A DNA stretch of 64,000 bases from positions 41,301-105,300 of the forward strand of contig QCET01000001.1 in the NCBI GenBank assembly GCA_003280495.1. Reading direction: 5' to 3'. Each line of letters opens with the position of its first letter. Position 1 is the first letter of the stretch. This document shows positions 54,311 to 63,468 of the stretch, in pieces. A model generated the notes under the pieces. It was not told where the DNA came from and did no database searches. It was given only the letters and a program-made list of their open reading frames with translations. The DNA comes from Pelagibacteraceae bacterium AG-359-E06. GTDB lineage: Bacteria > Pseudomonadota > Alphaproteobacteria > Pelagibacterales > Pelagibacteraceae. Made by a program: the position numbers and the translations under genes.

Positions 54311-55509
54311 TGAATGATATTTACTCCCCGGTAAATGAAAAAGAGGTTAGCGACTTTATTTATGAATGTCACAAAGATTCATCTCCAATTGAAATAATTG
54401 GTAATAATTCTAAAAAAATCGGAAGAGTAATTCAATGCTCAAAAACGTTATGTTTAGAAAAGATTAATGGAATTATAGAATATTTTCCAGAAGAACTTTA
54501 TATAAAAGTGAAAGTAGGAACTTCTCTAGAGGAAATTGAAAATACTCTAGATAGTAAAAATCAAACCTTTGGTTTTGAACCAATGGATTTAGGGTTTTTA
54601 TATGAGGGAAAGTCACGAGGCGGAACAATAGGAGGAGTTGTTGCTTGTAATCTATCAGGTCCTAGAAGATTTAAAATTGGTGCACTAAGAGATCACTTGT
54701 TAGGCTTTAAAGCAATAAATGGTTCTGGTGAACAAATTAAATCTGGAGGCACGGTAGTCAAGAATGTAACAGGTTATGACTTAAGTAAGTTAGTTAGTGG
54801 TTCATACGGTACATTATGCGCCCTTACAGAGGTTACATTAAAAGTTTTACCTAAATATGAGTATCAAGAAACTTTTTGTCTATATGGGCTTAATCATAAT
54901 GAGGCAATAAATTTTTTTTCAACAGCTATGGACACATCGCTTGAAATATCAGGAGCGTGTTTTTATCCAGCTGATAACACGAGATTTTTTAGATTGAATG
55001 ATATTAAACAAAATAATTCAATTTTATCATTAAGAGTAGAAGGGCCAAAAACTTCAGTTCAAGAGAGAATTCAACAATTAAGAAAAATATTTGGAGCATC
55101 AGATTACTCTGTGCTTGATATATTTCAATCAAAAGCTTTTTGGAACTTGAGTAAAAATCTTGAGTTGTTTAAAAATACAAATGAAATTGTATGTAAATTA
55201 TCGCTACCAATAACTAATGCATCGGAATTTTTAAGCAAATTTTCAAATGATATTAAATATTTTATAGATTGGGCTGGAGGATTAATTTGGCTCTCTACTA
55301 AAGACGTAGAGACTATTTCAAAAATGAGGATATTTTCTGTTAAAAACAATGGTCATCTAACGATTTATAAATCAGATGATAATTATAGGAGAACGGAAGA
55401 ATTCTTGACATGCGGTGATACTAATTTTAAGATTTTGTCTTCGAAAATAAAAAAAAGCTTTGACCCAAACTTAATTTTAAATCCAGGTAAAATGTACGCA
55501 GGTATCTAA
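54310..55509 (+). CDS. glcE: Glycolate oxidase subunit GlcE
   Basis: A 399-residue FAD-binding subunit. I start at ATG 54310, inside the TGATG overlap, instead of the TTG one codon earlier. LYEGKSRGGTIGGVVACNLSGPRRFKIGALRDHLLGFKAING and SGGTVVKNVTGYDLSKLVSGSYGTLCALTEVT are GlcE signatures. Ends in TAATG with glcF. Confidence 0.94.
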   Translation: MNDIYSPVNEKEVSDFIYECHKDSSPIEIIGNNSKKIGRVIQCSKTLCLEKINGIIEYFPEELYIKVKVGTSLEEIENTLDSKNQTFGFEPMDLGFLYEGKSRGGTIGGVVACNLSGPRRFKIGALRDHLLGFKAINGSGEQIKSGGTVVKNVTGYDLSKLVSGSYGTLCALTEVTLKVLPKYEYQETFCLYGLNHNEAINFFSTAMDTSLEISGACFYPADNTRFFRLNDIKQNNSILSLRVEGPKTSVQERIQQLRKIFGASDYSVLDIFQSKAFWNLSKNLELFKNTNEIVCKLSLPITNASEFLSKFSNDIKYFIDWAGGLIWLSTKDVETISKMRIFSVKNNGHLTIYKSDDNYRRTEEFLTCGDTNFKILSSKIKKSFDPNLILNPGKMYAGI

Positions 55510-56810
55510 TGCAAACAAATTTTAAAAAAAACCAGCTTGAAAATCCGGAAATTAATACTTCAGAAAAAATTTTAAGAAAATGTGTACATTGTGGTATGTG
55601 CAATGCCACTTGCCCAACATTCCAAATATTAGGCGACGAGTTAAGCGGACCTAGGGGCAGAATATACTTGATAAAAGATATGTTGGAAAATAATAAACCT
55701 GCAAATGCTAAAATTACAAAACATATTGACCAATGTCTGTCGTGTTATGCTTGCATAACAACATGTCCTGCCGGTGTTGATTATCTTCATTTGATAGATC
55801 ATGGTAGAAATCATGTTGAAAGAACTTATAAGCGACCAATTTTCCAAAGATTACTTAGAAATATTTTAGCCATCGTTTTGCCGAGTCCTGCTTTGTTTAA
55901 GTTAATTGCTGTTGTGACTAACATTTTTCGACCTCTGATGTTTTTAGCTCCAAGTAATATTAAAAATATGGTTAAATTTATGCCTAAAGAATTTCCAAAA
56001 TCAAAATTACCTTACAACCCTGTATTTAAACCAAAATCAAAAGTTGTGTCAAAAGTTGCTTTGTTAACAGGTTGTGTTCAGAAAGTCATTTCTCCAGAAA
56101 TAAATGACTCCTCAATTAATATTCTTACTAGGCATGGTATAGAAGTTCACATCTTAAAAGACATAAAATGTTGCGGTTCGTTAACACATCATATGGGCAA
56201 AGAGGCATCTGCTCATAAATTAATCGAATTTAATATCAAGAAGTGGCACGATCTTTATGAAAAAGAAAATCTAGATGCAATTTTAGTTAATACATCAGGA
56301 TGTGGGACAACTTTAAAAGATTATGGATTTATTTTTAGAAATCATCCTGATCCAAAATTCAGGAAAAAGGCTAAAATGATAAGTAAATTAACTAAAGATA
56401 TTACAGAGTATTTAGACGAGTCTATCAAACTAGACTTTATTGAAAGCTCAAAGAAAAAAACATATAGAATTGCTTATCATTCAGCTTGTTCAATGCAACA
56501 TGGACAAAAAGTTCATGAACAACCTGTGAAATTATTAAATAAAACGGGTAACCATATTTACGAAATACCCGATGGGCATATTTGCTGTGGCTCTGCAGGT
56601 ACCTATAACTTAATGCAACCAGAAATAGCCGGAGAATTATTAAAAAGAAAAGTAAATAATATTCAAAAAATAAATCCAGATTTTGTTGCGACTGGAAATG
56701 TTGGGTGTATTAAACAAATTTCAATGGGTACAAAAATACCCATTCTTCACACGATAGAACTTTTAGATTGGTATACAGGTGGTAAAAAACCAGATTCAAT
56801 TAAATCATGA
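55509..56810 (+). CDS. glcF: Glycolate oxidase iron-sulfur subunit GlcF
   Basis: A 433-residue protein with two [4Fe-4S] motifs, CVHCGMCNATCPTF and CLSCYACITTCPAGVDY. Two CCG domains follow (CCGSLTHHMG and the later HICCGSAGTYNLMQP). It passes electrons from GlcDE to quinone at the membrane. Overlaps the next gene by 4 bp. Confidence 0.96.
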   Translation: MQTNFKKNQLENPEINTSEKILRKCVHCGMCNATCPTFQILGDELSGPRGRIYLIKDMLENNKPANAKITKHIDQCLSCYACITTCPAGVDYLHLIDHGRNHVERTYKRPIFQRLLRNILAIVLPSPALFKLIAVVTNIFRPLMFLAPSNIKNMVKFMPKEFPKSKLPYNPVFKPKSKVVSKVALLTGCVQKVISPEINDSSINILTRHGIEVHILKDIKCCGSLTHHMGKEASAHKLIEFNIKKWHDLYEKENLDAILVNTSGCGTTLKDYGFIFRNHPDPKFRKKAKMISKLTKDITEYLDESIKLDFIESSKKKTYRIAYHSACSMQHGQKVHEQPVKLLNKTGNHIYEIPDGHICCGSAGTYNLMQPEIAGELLKRKVNNIQKINPDFVATGNVGCIKQISMGTKIPILHTIELLDWYTGGKKPDSIKS

Positions 56811-57763
56811 AGAAAGTTCTAATTACCAGAAAATTGATCGAGGAAAATTTTATTAATATACAAAATAAATTCCATGTAATTCATAACCAATCAGATAAAA
56901 AACTATCAGATAACGATATCATTAAAATGAGTATAGGCTGTGATGGTATTTTAACCTTTCCAAATAATAATATTCATGCCGATTTATTAAATAAATTATC
57001 AGATAGTATTAAAATAATTGCAAATTATGCGGTCGGTTTTGGTAACATAGATATTGATACTGCTAATAAAAAAAAAATACTAGTTACAAATACTCCGGAG
57101 GTTTTAACTGAAGCAACTGCGGAAGTATCAATTCTCTTACTATTAGGTGCCTCAAGAAGAGCTTATGAGGGCAGAATATTTGCTGAAAACAAAAATTGGG
57201 AATGGTCTTCGGATTTTTTGATAGGTAAACAAATGACAAATAAAAAGCTTGGTATTATAGGCATGGGAAGAATTGGAAGAGCCGTAGCAGATATTGCTAG
57301 AGGATTTGGTATGGAAATTCATTATCACAATAGAAGTAGGCTTCCTGAAAATTTAGAAAAAGGAGCAATTTTTCATGAGCAATTAAAAGATTTGTTAAGC
57401 CAAAGCGAATTTTTGTCAATAAATTGCCCAGGTGGCAAAGATAATACTAATTTATTAAATAAAGAAACATTAAAATATCTTCCAGATGGCGCGGTAGTAG
57501 CTAATGCTGCTCGCGGTGAAATTATAAATGACAAAGATATGCTGGATGCAATTCGTGTTGGAAAAGTATTTGCATTAGGATTAGATGTTTATAATGGTGA
57601 GCCACAAATTAATGAGGAATATTTAAAATTAAAAAATCTATTTCTCTTGCCTCATCTTGGCAGTGCAACTAAAAAAACTAGGATTGCGATGGGAGAAAGA
57701 GCAATTAATAATTTAGATGAATTTTTAAATAAGTCTCTTAAACCTAAGGATCAGGTAAATTAA
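56807..57763 (+). CDS. D-isomer 2-hydroxyacid dehydrogenase (glyoxylate/hydroxypyruvate reductase type)
   Basis: A 318-residue NAD(P)-dependent enzyme. ANYAVGFGNIDIDTA is the substrate loop and LGIIGMGRIGRAVADIARGFGMEIHYHNRS the Rossmann motif. The catalytic Arg, Glu and His are in NAARGEIINDKDM, DVYNGEPQ and LLPHLGSAT. As the last gene of the glc run it would reduce glyoxylate (or hydroxypyruvate) and thus balance GlcDEF. Exact substrate is inferred. Confidence 0.9.
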   Translation: MKKVLITRKLIEENFINIQNKFHVIHNQSDKKLSDNDIIKMSIGCDGILTFPNNNIHADLLNKLSDSIKIIANYAVGFGNIDIDTANKKKILVTNTPEVLTEATAEVSILLLLGASRRAYEGRIFAENKNWEWSSDFLIGKQMTNKKLGIIGMGRIGRAVADIARGFGMEIHYHNRSRLPENLEKGAIFHEQLKDLLSQSEFLSINCPGGKDNTNLLNKETLKYLPDGAVVANAARGEIINDKDMLDAIRVGKVFALGLDVYNGEPQINEEYLKLKNLFLLPHLGSATKKTRIAMGERAINNLDEFLNKSLKPKDQVN

Positions 57764-57773
57764 TCAACTAGGG

Positions 57774-57798
57774 GTTGTTATATACAACTTTTTTTTTT
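57774..57798 (+). terminator. Terminator after the glc cluster
   Basis: GTTGT-TATAT-ACAAC followed by ten T's. The stem is short (5 bp, partly extendable), but the U-tract and place right after the reductase stop fit a rho-independent terminator. It isolates the dctP promoter. Confidence 0.6.
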
Positions 57799-57832
57799 GG
57801 ACACATCCTCAAAGATTTGGTTAAATAAAACG

Positions 57833-57846
57833 AGTTAAATTTAACT
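57833..57846 (+). promoter_or_regulatory. Palindrome AGTTAAATTTAACT before dctP
   Basis: A perfect 14-bp palindrome in the dctP leader, 19 bp before the ATG. A possible promoter TTGGAC-N18-TTAAAT lies just upstream. It could be an operator or RNA hairpin controlling transporter expression. Confidence 0.45.
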
Positions 57847-57864
57847 AACATGGGAGAAAAAAAC

Positions 57865-59022
57865 ATGTCAAAAAAAAACATTGCGTCTAAATCAAGACGT
57901 AAATTTTTTAAAGCAGCAGCAGTTACAGGTGCAGCAGCAGCAGCTACAGTTGCTATGCCGAACGTTGCAGCTTGGTCAGCAGGACACGCTAAAAGTGTTA
58001 AGCTGAAAATGCAAGCAGCATGGCCATCAGGAGCAAATATCTTTTTTGAAATGGCCGGCGATTACTGCAAAATGGTTAAAGAGATGTCAGGTGGAAGCCT
58101 GTCAATTGATTTACAGCCAGTTGGAGCAGTGGTTAAGACTAAAGAAATAGGACAAGCCGTAAGTTCTGGAGTTGTTGATATGGGTCACTGGGTGACAGCA
58201 TATTGGTATGGTAAAAATCCAGCGGCTTCTCTTTTTGGAACGGGTCCTTCATACGGAATGTCATCTCAAGAAGTTATGGCATGGATTGAGTATGGTGGAG
58301 GAAGAAAACTATATGACGAAACTCTTGCTAAAGTGGGATATAATTATATTGGTTTCTTTCATATGCCTATGCCAGCACAGCCTTTTGGATGGTTCAAGAA
58401 GAACGTGACAAAAGTTTCTGATGTTAAAGGTATGAAGTATAGAACAGTAGGTTTGGCTACTAACGTTTTAACTGCAATGGGAATGGTCGTAAGACAATTA
58501 CCAGGTGGTGAAATTCAACCAGCAATGAAAACTGGTTTAATTGAAGCAGCTGAATTTAACAATCCTACATCAGACTCACAGTTTGGTATGCAAGATGTAT
58601 CTAAGCATTATCACTTAGGTAGCTTCCACCAATCTCAGGAGATGTTCGAAATACCTATGAACAAGAAAAAGTTTAATAGCTTATCACCTGTTCATCAGTC
58701 TATTTTAAAGAACGCTGCTTACGCTGCAAATACTGATAACTACTTTAAAGCATTAAGTAGATATTCAGCTGATTTGTCAAAACTTATGAATAAGCATAAA
58801 GTAAACGTGTATCAAACATCTGATGCGATATTAGCTCAGCAATTAAAAGGTTGGGACAAAGTCATAGGAGACTTTGTGAAGAAAGATCCTTTCTTTGCGA
58901 AAATTATCGCTTCTCAGAAGAAATACGCTAAAAGAACTATGAAGTATCTGTTGATGAACCAACCGAACTACAAATTAGCTTATGAAACTGAGTTTGGACC
59001 AATAGGTAAAGTTAAGATCTAA
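57865..59022 (+). CDS. dctP: TRAP transporter substrate-binding protein (TakP/LacP-like)
   Basis: A 385-residue periplasmic binding protein. I start at ATG 57865, because the track's ATG at 57850 is followed by GGGAGA, which serves as its ribosome site. A Tat-type signal (SRRKFFKAAAVTGAAAAATVAMP) suggests folded export. GGEIQPAMKTGLIEAAEF and MKYRTVG with the carboxylate-binding Arg fit the TakP/LacP branch, which binds 2-oxo or 2-hydroxy monocarboxylates. Substrate inferred, supported by the upstream glc/lldD genes. Confidence 0.88.
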   Translation: MSKKNIASKSRRKFFKAAAVTGAAAAATVAMPNVAAWSAGHAKSVKLKMQAAWPSGANIFFEMAGDYCKMVKEMSGGSLSIDLQPVGAVVKTKEIGQAVSSGVVDMGHWVTAYWYGKNPAASLFGTGPSYGMSSQEVMAWIEYGGGRKLYDETLAKVGYNYIGFFHMPMPAQPFGWFKKNVTKVSDVKGMKYRTVGLATNVLTAMGMVVRQLPGGEIQPAMKTGLIEAAEFNNPTSDSQFGMQDVSKHYHLGSFHQSQEMFEIPMNKKKFNSLSPVHQSILKNAAYAANTDNYFKALSRYSADLSKLMNKHKVNVYQTSDAILAQQLKGWDKVIGDFVKKDPFFAKIIASQKKYAKRTMKYLLMNQPNYKLAYETEFGPIGKVKI

Positions 59023-59050
59023 TAAATCTTAATTATCAAAAGATTTAAAA

Positions 59051-59079
59051 AAAGGGGGTTTTATTGCCCCCTTTTTTTT
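59051..59079 (+). terminator. Terminator between dctP and dctQ
   Basis: GGGGG (59054-59058) pairs with CCCCC (59067-59071), extended by flanking A/T pairs, followed by eight T's. It would stop most transcripts after dctP and let part read through into dctQM, giving more binding protein than membrane subunits. Confidence 0.85.
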
Positions 59080-59100
59080 ATTATTATAAATATTTTAAAG

Positions 59101-59685
59101 ATGAGAAAATTCATAATTTTTGCTGACAAATTAAGCACCTCAGTTGGAAAAGCTTTTTCATGGTGTATTGTTATATTAATGGGCGGGACTGTTTACGAGG
59201 TTGTTATGGCCTACGCTTTTAATGCACCAACTTTGTGGAATTTTGATTTTAGTTTACAAATGTATGGAGCAATATTAATGATGTCGGGTGCATATTGTCT
59301 TGCAACCGAAGCACATGTTAGAGGCGACGTGATTTATAGGTTGTTTAAACCTAAGACCCAAGGATACATTGATTTAGTTTTATATTTTATATTTTTCTTC
59401 CCTGGAGTTTTAGCACTTGCTTTTTATGGATATGAATACGCTGCACTTGCGTGGAAAATAAAAGAGACAAGTTGGAATAGTCCAGCTCAAATACAAATTT
59501 ATATGGCAAAATCTATGATACCAGCTGCAGGCGTTCTATTAACAATTCAAGGTATAGGGGAGGTTTGTAGAGCTATAATATGTATTCAAACAGGTCATTG
59601 GCCTGATAGAGAGGTTGTGGCTGAGGAAACAGAAAAAGTTTTAATGAGAACATCTCATGATGAATTTAATAAAGAAAATTCCTAG
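59101..59685 (+). CDS. dctQ: TRAP transporter small membrane subunit
   Basis: A 194-residue protein with four hydrophobic helices (SWCIVILMGGTVYEVVMAYAF, SLQMYGAILMMSGAYCLATE, VLYFIFFFPGVLALAFYGYEYAALAW, MIPAAGVLLTIQGIGEVC). FNAPTLWNFDFSLQMYG and HVRGDVIYRLF are DctQ signatures. Ends 12 bp before dctM. Confidence 0.93.
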   Translation: MRKFIIFADKLSTSVGKAFSWCIVILMGGTVYEVVMAYAFNAPTLWNFDFSLQMYGAILMMSGAYCLATEAHVRGDVIYRLFKPKTQGYIDLVLYFIFFFPGVLALAFYGYEYAALAWKIKETSWNSPAQIQIYMAKSMIPAAGVLLTIQGIGEVCRAIICIQTGHWPDREVVAEETEKVLMRTSHDEFNKENS

Positions 59686-59697
59686 GAAGGTATAATT

Positions 59698-61056
59698 ATG
59701 TTTGAATTAACAAACCCAGAAGTTGCTATTTTAATGATGAGTATATTTCTGTTTGTTGTACTTTTGGGTTTTCCAATTGCATTTACATTAATGGCTATGG
59801 GAATTGTATTTGGATATTATGCTTATTATGATCCTTCTGTGATGGATCATATTTTTGATAATAGAATCTTCTCTTTATTTGTACAAAACACCTATACTGT
59901 CATGGATAATAGTGTTTTGACGGCCGTACCTCTTTTTTTATTCATGGGTTATCTCGTTGAAAGAGCAGGTATAGTAGCAAAGTTATTTTTTGCAATCAGA
60001 TTAGCCGCACATAATTTACCTGCATCAATGGCTGTTGCAGCATTAATAACGTGTACGCTTTTTTCAACTGCTACCGGTATTATTGGTGCAGTTGTAACTC
60101 TTATGGGACTACTTGCTTGGCCAGCTATGGTAAAAGCTGGCTATGACAAAAAATTTGCATCTGGTATTATTTGTTCTGGTGGCTGCCTAGGAATTTTAAT
60201 TCCACCAAGCATAATGTTAATTGTTTACTCAGTTATTGCTCAACTATCTCCTTTAAGATTATTTGCTGCAGCAATTTTTCCTGGTTTATTACTTGCTGGA
60301 CTTTATATAGGTTATGCTGTGACAAGAGCTTATCTAAATCCTTCAATAGCTCCTAAACCTAAAGAGGAGGATGTCCCTCCAAAATCAGTAATTTATAGAG
60401 AAGTATTAGTTTCTTTTGTACCTTTATTTGCTTTAATAATGTTAGTATTAGGTACAATACTTGCAGGTATTGCAACACCTGCCGAGGCAGCAGCAGCTGG
60501 TGCTTTTGGTGCTTTAATTCTTTCTTATTTCTATAAAACTTTAAAATGGAAAAACTTTAAAGAGTCAGTATTTCTAACAGCAAAAACTACTGCTATGATA
60601 ATGTGGTTATTTATTGGATCATGGACCTTTTCATCTGTCTTTTCTTATTTGGGTGGGCATGAAGTTTTTGAACATTTTTTCAAATCAATTGATATTGCTC
60701 CCTGGCAATTTTTGGTAATCACTCAAATTATAATATTTCTTTTAGGATGGCCTTTAGAATGGACCGAGATTTTAATAATTTTTGTTCCAATTTTTTTACC
60801 TTTATTAGAGGTTTTCGGCGTTGACCCTTATTTTTTTGCGATGCTGATTGCTTTAAATTTACAGACCTCATTTTTGACACCGCCAATGGCAATGTCTGCC
60901 TATTACTTAAAGGGTGTTCAACCAAAAAATGTTGAATTACTTCAAATTTTTGCGGGAATAATGCCATTTCTTGCTATTGTTATTTTGGCTATGGTTTTAA
61001 TGTATTTATTTCCTGGAATTGCCCTTTGGTTACCTAATACTTTATTTGCTAGCTAG
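59698..61056 (+). CDS. dctM: TRAP transporter large membrane subunit
   Basis: A 452-residue polytopic protein of the DctM family. FLFVVLLGFPIAFTLMAMGIVFGYYAY, ATGIIGAVVTLMGLLAWPAM, CSGGCLGILIPPSIMLIVYSVIAQL and LQTSFLTPPMAMSAYYLKGV are conserved. It imports the DctP ligand using the sodium gradient. SD AGGAAGG precedes the ATG. Confidence 0.95.
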   Translation: MFELTNPEVAILMMSIFLFVVLLGFPIAFTLMAMGIVFGYYAYYDPSVMDHIFDNRIFSLFVQNTYTVMDNSVLTAVPLFLFMGYLVERAGIVAKLFFAIRLAAHNLPASMAVAALITCTLFSTATGIIGAVVTLMGLLAWPAMVKAGYDKKFASGIICSGGCLGILIPPSIMLIVYSVIAQLSPLRLFAAAIFPGLLLAGLYIGYAVTRAYLNPSIAPKPKEEDVPPKSVIYREVLVSFVPLFALIMLVLGTILAGIATPAEAAAAGAFGALILSYFYKTLKWKNFKESVFLTAKTTAMIMWLFIGSWTFSSVFSYLGGHEVFEHFFKSIDIAPWQFLVITQIIIFLLGWPLEWTEILIIFVPIFLPLLEVFGVDPYFFAMLIALNLQTSFLTPPMAMSAYYLKGVQPKNVELLQIFAGIMPFLAIVILAMVLMYLFPGIALWLPNTLFAS

Positions 61057-61067
61057 ATTAATCTTTA

Positions 61068-62396
61068 ATGTCAAATATATTAACCTTATCAATAAGTGAG
61101 TTAGTATCTAAGTTAAAATCTGGCGATATTTCATCAGTAGAATTATGTTCAGCATACATAGATAGGTATGATAAATTTGAAAAAGATGTAAAGGCTTGGG
61201 CATATTTTGACAAAAAACTATTATTAGAAAAAGCCACGGAAGCAGACGAAAATAGAAAAGCTGGAAAGCCTCTTGGTCAATTGCATGGTTTACCAATCGG
61301 AGTAAAAGATATTTTTGGTACCTTAGATATGCCTACTGAATGTGGAACGGTAATTAGAAAAAAAATGACAGGATCTCAAGATGCCGAGGTTGTCAATCTT
61401 CTAAAGATATCCGGAGCTATTACAATGGGAAAAACAACAACTACAGAGCTTGCTTATTTTCATCCAAGCAAGACAACTAATCCAAACGATTATTCAAGAA
61501 CTCCAGGAGGATCATCTAGCGGATCAGCAGCAGCTGTTGCATCATATATGACCCCCTTGGCTATAGGATCTCAAACAAATGGATCAGTTATTAGGCCAGC
61601 AAGTTATTGTGGAGTTGTAGGATATAAGCCTTCTTATGGATTGATTTCGAGAAGTGGGGTCTTAAAACAATCTGATAAACTTGATCATATAGGATTATTT
61701 GGAAAAAAAGTTGAGGATGTAGCTTTGCTAGCAAAAGCATTAATCAAAAAAGATTTATATGATCCATCTACAATTTATTATTCAGCTGAAAGTCTAGAAG
61801 AAGAGGTAAAAAAAGGACCAATTTTTGATCCGAAATTTATATTTTACAAGACAAAAAATTGGAAAAACATAGAAAAAAATTCTCAAAAAGCATTTTTAGA
61901 TTATGTAGAAAAAAACAAAAAAAATATCGAAATTTTCGATACCCCATCTTACTTTGATGACATACCCAGGTATCACAAAATTATTCACGAAACAGACATG
62001 GCTAATAGTTATGAAATTTACTATAAAAAATATAAAAAAAAATTATCTAAAGAAATTATAAGCGCTATTTCTAGAGGATTAAAATATTCTGCAAAAGACT
62101 ATGCTGAGGCAATTGATTTTATGACTAGAAGTTATGAGTCCTACAAAGAAGTTTTTGAGGATTATCATGGTGTATTAACACCATCAACATCAGGTGTAGC
62201 ACCGAAAGGACTCAAATCAACAGGAAGTCCAGAATTTAGTACTATTTGGACATATATGGGTCTTCCCGCTATCTCGTTACCTTTACTTAAAGGAGAAAAT
62301 AATTTACCATTAGGTATTCAATTAATTGGTAACAAATTTGACGATTTAAGATTTTTAGGTGTAGCAAACTGGGTGGAAAAGAAATTAAAAAAATAA
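61068..62396 (+). CDS. Amidase signature-family enzyme
   Basis: A 442-residue amidase of the AS family. The catalytic Lys is in LPIGVKDIFGTLDMPTECG, cis-Ser in TPGGSSSGSAAAVASYM, and nucleophile Ser in IGSQTNGSVIRPASYCGVVGYKPSYG. It is more likely a stand-alone amidase than GatA, which usually sits with gatB/gatC. In a SAR11 context it could release ammonia from imported amides. Substrate unknown. Confidence 0.88.
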   Translation: MSNILTLSISELVSKLKSGDISSVELCSAYIDRYDKFEKDVKAWAYFDKKLLLEKATEADENRKAGKPLGQLHGLPIGVKDIFGTLDMPTECGTVIRKKMTGSQDAEVVNLLKISGAITMGKTTTTELAYFHPSKTTNPNDYSRTPGGSSSGSAAAVASYMTPLAIGSQTNGSVIRPASYCGVVGYKPSYGLISRSGVLKQSDKLDHIGLFGKKVEDVALLAKALIKKDLYDPSTIYYSAESLEEEVKKGPIFDPKFIFYKTKNWKNIEKNSQKAFLDYVEKNKKNIEIFDTPSYFDDIPRYHKIIHETDMANSYEIYYKKYKKKLSKEIISAISRGLKYSAKDYAEAIDFMTRSYESYKEVFEDYHGVLTPSTSGVAPKGLKSTGSPEFSTIWTYMGLPAISLPLLKGENNLPLGIQLIGNKFDDLRFLGVANWVEKKLKK

Positions 62397-62575
62397 TGAA
62401 TAAATTAACTAAGATAATAGGTCTATTAATTGCAATTGCCTTTTTAGTCGGCTTAGCGACTACATTAACAAGATCAATGATGATTGGATTTCTTGACGTG
62501 ATGCCGGTTTACATATTAATGGGTATCGCGATCTTCATGATGATTTACGAGGCATTTTTTGACAAAAAAAATTAA
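62396..62575 (+). CDS. Small two-helix membrane protein, unknown
   Basis: A 59-residue ORF missing from the track. MNKLTKIIGLLIAIAFLVGL and MPVYILMGIAIFMMIYEAFF form two hydrophobic helices with charged ends. Its ATG overlaps the amidase stop (TAATG), which argues for translation. No family recognised. The downstream transporter gene starts 2 bp after its stop. Confidence 0.65.
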   Translation: MNKLTKIIGLLIAIAFLVGLATTLTRSMMIGFLDVMPVYILMGIAIFMMIYEAFFDKKN

Positions 62576-62577
62576 TC

Positions 62578-63468
62578 TTGATCAAAAAGAATAATTCATT
62601 TTCTTTCTTTCTTTTATTTATTCAACCTATATTCATGACTAGTAACATTGCGATTGCTAGAGGCGCACTTGATAATATTCCGCCTATAGCGCTAGCTTCG
62701 TCTAGATGGTTTTTAGTTTTTTTAGTTTTCCTTCCTTTTGTTTATTCTACTTTAATTAAAAAAAAAAAATTTATTAAGAAAGAGTTTTTTAAATTACTTT
62801 TTTTAGGATTTACAGGTTATGCTATTTGTGGTGCTTTCCCATATATCTCTGGCTTGACGACTACAGTAACAAATATGTCAATTATATATGCGCTTTCACC
62901 AATCTTCATAGTTGCGCTCTCTTCATATATTTATGGAGAAAGATTAAGAATAGTTCAATATTTTGGAATTTTTATGAGTTTATTTGGTGTCACTTATATT
63001 GTTTTTAAAGGTAAATTAGATAATTTAATTAATTTAATCTTTAGTTTTGGAGACTTGTGGATATTGTTTGCTGCAATAAGTTGGGCATTATTTTCAGTTT
63101 TTTTAATTAATTGGAAAAGTAAATTCGATATTTTGGAGAGGTTTACCTTAATGAGTTTTTTTGGATCAATTATATTGTTGCCATTTTATGGTGTCGAACA
63201 CTTTTTTTTTATACCTACGACTTTTAATTCAACATACTTTTATTTTATAACTATTGCAGCAATTTTTCCCGGAGTTTTAGCATTTTTGATGTATACAAAG
63301 TTACAGCAGGTTCTGGGAGCTTCAATTGCAGGGTTGACGGTTTATTTGATGCCAATATATGGAGCAATCTACGGGTTTATTTTATTTAATGAAATTTTAT
63401 CAAGCTTTCATCTTTATGGAGCTTTACTAATACTTTTTGGAATATACTTGGCAAATAAAAAAAGATGA
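62578..63468 (+). CDS. EamA/DMT-family transporter
   Basis: A 296-residue protein with ten hydrophobic helices in two EamA repeats. Conserved parts are ALASSRWFLVFLVFLPF, TNMSIIYALSPIFIVALSSYIYGERL and VYLMPIYGAIYGFILFNEILSSFH. It starts at TTG 62578 to include all of TM1; ATG 62635 would cut TM1. Metabolite exporter or importer, substrate unknown. Confidence 0.85.
   Translation: MIKKNNSFSFFLLFIQPIFMTSNIAIARGALDNIPPIALASSRWFLVFLVFLPFVYSTLIKKKKFIKKEFFKLLFLGFTGYAICGAFPYISGLTTTVTNMSIIYALSPIFIVALSSYIYGERLRIVQYFGIFMSLFGVTYIVFKGKLDNLINLIFSFGDLWILFAAISWALFSVFLINWKSKFDILERFTLMSFFGSIILLPFYGVEHFFFIPTTFNSTYFYFITIAAIFPGVLAFLMYTKLQQVLGASIAGLTVYLMPIYGAIYGFILFNEILSSFHLYGALLILFGIYLANKKR

Noticed and set aside
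61068-62396. GatA, glutamyl-tRNA amidotransferase subunit A
   Set aside because: No gatB or gatC alongside, and the C-terminal half diverges; a stand-alone amidase fits better.
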